From contig CABYPZ010000005.1 in assembly GCA_902521005.1 (NCBI GenBank), positions 1 through 62,895 of the forward strand: a DNA stretch of 62,895 nucleotides. The letters are read 5' to 3'. Below, one piece after another: positions 60,190 through 62,895 of this stretch; positions within the stretch are counted from its first letter, which is position 1, and each line of letters begins with the position of its first letter. The position numbers and the translations under genes are program-made. The notes under the pieces are model-generated. The model worked only from the letters and a program-made list of their open reading frames with translations. It searched no databases and was not told the origin of the DNA. This stretch comes from an uncultured Pelagibacteraceae bacterium (lineage in GTDB: Bacteria > Pseudomonadota > Alphaproteobacteria > Pelagibacterales > Pelagibacteraceae).

Positions 60190-62722
60190 CATTTCTAACA
60201 AGTGGATAAACTTTTGGGCTTAAATATTTTAAATTAGTAAATATTATCAACAATAAAGTTAGTAATCCAATAGCTGCAGAAAAATTCATAAATAATACCA
60301 GATCAAACTCCCATTGAAGCTGAAATATATTTTCTATTACATATTTTGAAGCAATAACTGCAAATAATGTAGAAAATAAAATAATTGAAATAAAATTTAT
60401 AATAAACTCCATAATTGAAGAAAATATTATTTCTTTTCTTGTAAATCCTAGGATTTTAAATACTAAATTTTGAAAAGTTTTTATTTTACCTTGTACAATT
60501 ATGGCACTTGAAATTACAACTAATCCAATAACCACTGTGATAGTTGAAATAATACTTACTGCTATAAATACTTTATTTAAAACGTCAGTTACTTTAGATA
60601 GGTAATCAGAAATATTAATAATTGAAACAGATGGAAATCTTTCTAAGAATTCTGCATCATTAAACTTTTCAATCTTATCAAATTTTACGGTTGATAAATA
60701 TTCATGTGGAATTCTTTTTGCAAATTGAGGGTTCAGTAACATGGCAAAATTAATACTTAAATCTCTGTAATCTACAAATCTAAAATTTGTTACTTTTCCT
60801 TCTATTTCTCTTCCATAAATATTTAAAACGAATGTATCTCCTAATTTAACACCAAAATCATTTGCAACTTTGCTATCCAACGAAATTTGCAATTTATTTG
60901 GCTTACTTAAATCCCACCATTCTCCAGCTATTAGAGGGTTGTCAGTTGGAACGTCATCTACCCATGAAACACGACGATCTCCCTGAATTACCCAATGACT
61001 ATCATTTGTTCTATCTATGTAAGTATGTGGGTCAACACCATTAATTTTTGAAAGTTTAGCGGAAACCATTGGTACGATTTCAATATTTGCATTCTCATCT
61101 GATTTAAATATTGCATTTTGAAAGTCATTTTTTTCTATATTTTGTATACCAAGAAAAAAATAGTCAGGAGCTATTTCTGGGATAGATTTAGCTATTTCTC
61201 TCTTAAAGTTTGAGCCAACAAATGCTAAAGTTAGTAACAAAGTGATACCTAGTCCAAGAGACATCACTGTAATTGGAGTTATGCTTTTCGATTGTGTTAT
61301 ATTTTTTAATGCAACTTTAAAAGATATTCCAAAATTATATTTGTTTTTTCTTAAAAATAAAATTGTTAATCTTGATAAAATAAAGAAAATAACCAGGCAA
61401 AAGAAAAAAGATATAAAATAAACTAAACTATAAATTGGTTGTGAAGACCAAACAGAAAATAAACTCATTAATATAATAACGAGAAATAAACTTAAAACTA
61501 TTGATAACTTTGTATATTTAAATTGCAAACTTTGAAAAACATTTCTAAATAAACTTGTAGCTTTTATTTGATCAATAGAATTAACAGTTGGAATTGAAAA
61601 TATAATTATTACCAATAAACCCACCAAAAATATTTTAGTAAAATTTATTATTGAAAATTTAGCCTGAATATTTAATCCTAGTCCATCTGATACAAACCCA
61701 TCAATAATTGGTATGAGTAAAAAACTTGACGAATAAGCAAAAATAGACACAAAGATTAATATTATTGATAATTGAATGTAATAAATTGTCTTTATGTTTC
61801 CTGAAAAAATCCCAATAGCTTTTTGTACTGCAATTGAAGAATTTTTTTGGTTAATAAAGGATAATAATGTATTTGCAATTCCTATGCCTGCAATCAACAT
61901 CGCGCTAATTGAGACCAAAGATAAGAATTGTGAAAAATTATCAATTATTCTTCTTAAGCCTCCAGCAGCATTCTCTGATTTTCTTATTCTTGCTTGCTCT
62001 TCATTTAAAAATAATTCCTCAACTTTTTTTAATCCATCTAAAACAGAAAACTCATCATTAAATTTTACTTTATATTCATAGTTTAGAAAGCTACCTAAAT
62101 TGTTTAGGCTAAGAGTATCTAATGTTTTTTTTCCTGTGAGCGCAAAATCTCCAAATACAAAAGCACCCCCAATATCAGGTACAGATTTTACATAACCAAC
62201 AATTTTAAATTTCTGATCCTGAACTTTAACAATTTCATTGATTTGCAAATTAAGATTTTTAAAAATATTTTCATTAACTAAAATTGTATTTTTTTCTTTG
62301 TTTAATTTTTCTAAAGCGTCATTAGGTTCAAAAACAACTTTTCCATAAAGAGGATAGTTTGAATCTACTGATTTAACCCTTGTAAAAGAAGATTTATTTT
62401 TTTCTCTATTAATGGTTGAAATCATTGTACTGAATTCCACCATCTGAGAAACAGTCGCAAACTCTTTTACTTTATCGACTAAATCTAAATTTCCATTTGC
62501 TTGATTGTAATCAATCTCAATATCACCTCCTAATAGTAATTTTGAATTATTTTTAATTTCTGTTTCTAAGCTATCTTCAATTGTCAAAATTGTACTTAGT
62601 ATAAATAAACTTATAAAAAGAGTTATGATTATACTTAAAATTTTAGAGTAACTTCTAGACAGATCTCTCAAAGCATATTTTAAATAAAGTTTAAAACTAG
62701 AAGAACTAATCAATTCTACCAT
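60185..62722 (-). CDS. FtsX-family ABC transporter permease (YbbP-like)
   Basis: An 845-residue permease with an N-terminal membrane segment (about 26-48), a large extracytoplasmic domain, three segments between about 270 and 380, further segments around 405-460, and a second FtsX-type half after 480 ending with four segments. This double arrangement matches the large YbbP-type permeases of lipoprotein/lipid exporters. It overlaps the ATPase gene by 17 bases, so both are made together. It probably acts at the inner membrane on a lipid or lipoprotein; the substrate is unknown. Confidence 0.87.
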   Translation of the reverse strand: MVELISSSSFKLYLKYALRDLSRSYSKILSIIITLFISLFILSTILTIEDSLETEIKNNSKLLLGGDIEIDYNQANGNLDLVDKVKEFATVSQMVEFSTMISTINREKNKSSFTRVKSVDSNYPLYGKVVFEPNDALEKLNKEKNTILVNENIFKNLNLQINEIVKVQDQKFKIVGYVKSVPDIGGAFVFGDFALTGKKTLDTLSLNNLGSFLNYEYKVKFNDEFSVLDGLKKVEELFLNEEQARIRKSENAAGGLRRIIDNFSQFLSLVSISAMLIAGIGIANTLLSFINQKNSSIAVQKAIGIFSGNIKTIYYIQLSIILIFVSIFAYSSSFLLIPIIDGFVSDGLGLNIQAKFSIINFTKIFLVGLLVIIIFSIPTVNSIDQIKATSLFRNVFQSLQFKYTKLSIVLSLFLVIILMSLFSVWSSQPIYSLVYFISFFFCLVIFFILSRLTILFLRKNKYNFGISFKVALKNITQSKSITPITVMSLGLGITLLLTLAFVGSNFKREIAKSIPEIAPDYFFLGIQNIEKNDFQNAIFKSDENANIEIVPMVSAKLSKINGVDPHTYIDRTNDSHWVIQGDRRVSWVDDVPTDNPLIAGEWWDLSKPNKLQISLDSKVANDFGVKLGDTFVLNIYGREIEGKVTNFRFVDYRDLSINFAMLLNPQFAKRIPHEYLSTVKFDKIEKFNDAEFLERFPSVSIINISDYLSKVTDVLNKVFIAVSIISTITVVIGLVVISSAIIVQGKIKTFQNLVFKILGFTRKEIIFSSIMEFIINFISIILFSTLFAVIASKYVIENIFQLQWEFDLVLFMNFSAAIGLLTLLLIIFTNLKYLSPKVYPLVRNE

Positions 62723-62895
62723 CCTTTATTTTTATTTTTTTCATTGTTCGATTTGCTAAATTATTGTCATGGGTAACCATAATCAAACTTGCTTTTTCGT
62801 CACTCACATAATCAAATAATATTTTTGAAATCAATTCAGAGTTCTCACTATCAAGATTGCCTGTTGGTTCATCTGCTAAAATTAATTTTGGTTTC
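62706..62895 (-). CDS. ABC transporter ATP-binding protein (YbbA/LolD-like), 5' part beyond window
   Basis: The last 62 codons of an ABC ATPase enter from the right edge. Walker B and D-loop (LILADEPTGNLDSENSE), the switch His (MVTHDNNLA) and a final IKDGRID are visible, ending at TAG (62706-62708). ADEPTGNLD is the hallmark of the LolD/MacB/YbbA group. It partners the permease whose ATG lies within its last codons. Confidence 0.88.
   Translation of the reverse strand, partial: KPKLILADEPTGNLDSENSELISKILFDYVSDEKASLIMVTHDNNLANRTMKKIKIKDGRID

Noticed and set aside
1-62895. Whole-window look for tRNA, rRNA, CRISPR arrays, insertion sequences, toxin-antitoxin or phage defence genes
   Set aside because: No regularly spaced repeats, transposase, recombinase or defence motifs were seen; the only clear long repeat is the SRAP tail pair.

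Overview
The window is strongly AT-rich (about 30% G+C by eye), nearly free of intergenic space, and carries short operons with 1-13 bp overlaps. The gene set is typical of a marine Pelagibacterales (SAR11-clade) alphaproteobacterium: a trimethylamine/TMAO and methylamine island, heterotetrameric sarcosine oxidase genes, formate-tetrahydrofolate ligase, many ABC transporters for small nitrogenous solutes, and an ammonium transporter. No tRNA, rRNA, CRISPR array, insertion sequence or prophage gene was seen. No gene-free stretch exceeds about 150 bases.

Layout. (1) 1-18 kb: osmolyte and amine catabolism. A betaine-type ABC ATPase is cut by the left edge. Then come a class II aldolase, a gamma-butyrobetaine-type dioxygenase, an aldehyde dehydrogenase with a hydroxyisobutyrate-dehydrogenase-like enzyme, an Asp/Glu-racemase-fold protein, an ectoine-hydrolase-like M24 protein, a complete polyamine-type ABC transporter, a fused hydroxyacyl-CoA dehydrogenase/enoyl-CoA hydratase, a PhyH dioxygenase, a second aldehyde dehydrogenase and an M20 deacetylase. 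(2) 18-24.4 kb: mostly core genes (CsaA, LysE-type exporter, aconitase, a TPR-like membrane protein, BamB, a cupin-like protein, YjbQ). (3) 24.4-35.8 kb: nitrogen and methylamine assimilation. Diaminopropionate ammonia-lyase and a type III glutamine synthetase are followed by an Amt transporter with two tiny membrane proteins, and a unit with an N-methylglutamate-synthase-like set (mgsABC), a second glutamine-synthetase-family ligase and a FAD amine oxidase. (4) 35.9-48.2 kb: TMAO uptake and breakdown. TMAO demethylase (tdm) and a small winged-helix protein diverge from tmoX; tmoVW, glycerol kinase, a GpsA-like enzyme and trimethylamine monooxygenase (tmm) follow. (5) 48.3-57.1 kb: iron alcohol dehydrogenase with a glutamine amidotransferase, fhs, and soxBDAG. 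(6) 57.2-62.9 kb: a small lipoprotein, a hypothetical, a GNAT acetyltransferase, an SRAP protein, a metallo-beta-lactamase-fold hydrolase and an FtsX-type ABC exporter.

How the parts fit (inference from family knowledge): TMA enters as such or as TMAO through TmoXVW. Tmm oxidises TMA to TMAO, and Tdm splits TMAO to dimethylamine plus formaldehyde captured on tetrahydrofolate. Monomethylamine would be ligated to glutamate by a GmaS-type synthetase, transferred by MgsABC to N-methylglutamate, and oxidised by a Sox/Mgd-type flavoenzyme. One-carbon units pass through tetrahydrofolate and Fhs, and nitrogen is recovered as ammonium. A dimethylamine monooxygenase is not in the window, so that step must be encoded elsewhere or differently.

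Points most worth a second look: a diverged duplicate of the SRAP gene tail exactly at the 5' junction of the neighbouring hydrolase gene, where an in-frame signal peptide is cut from its start by a stop codon; a palindrome at the predicted start site of tmoX beside a winged-helix gene; a long imperfect hairpin between fhs and soxB; terminator placement that isolates single genes inside apparent operons; and several unrecognised small proteins attached to the methylamine genes.
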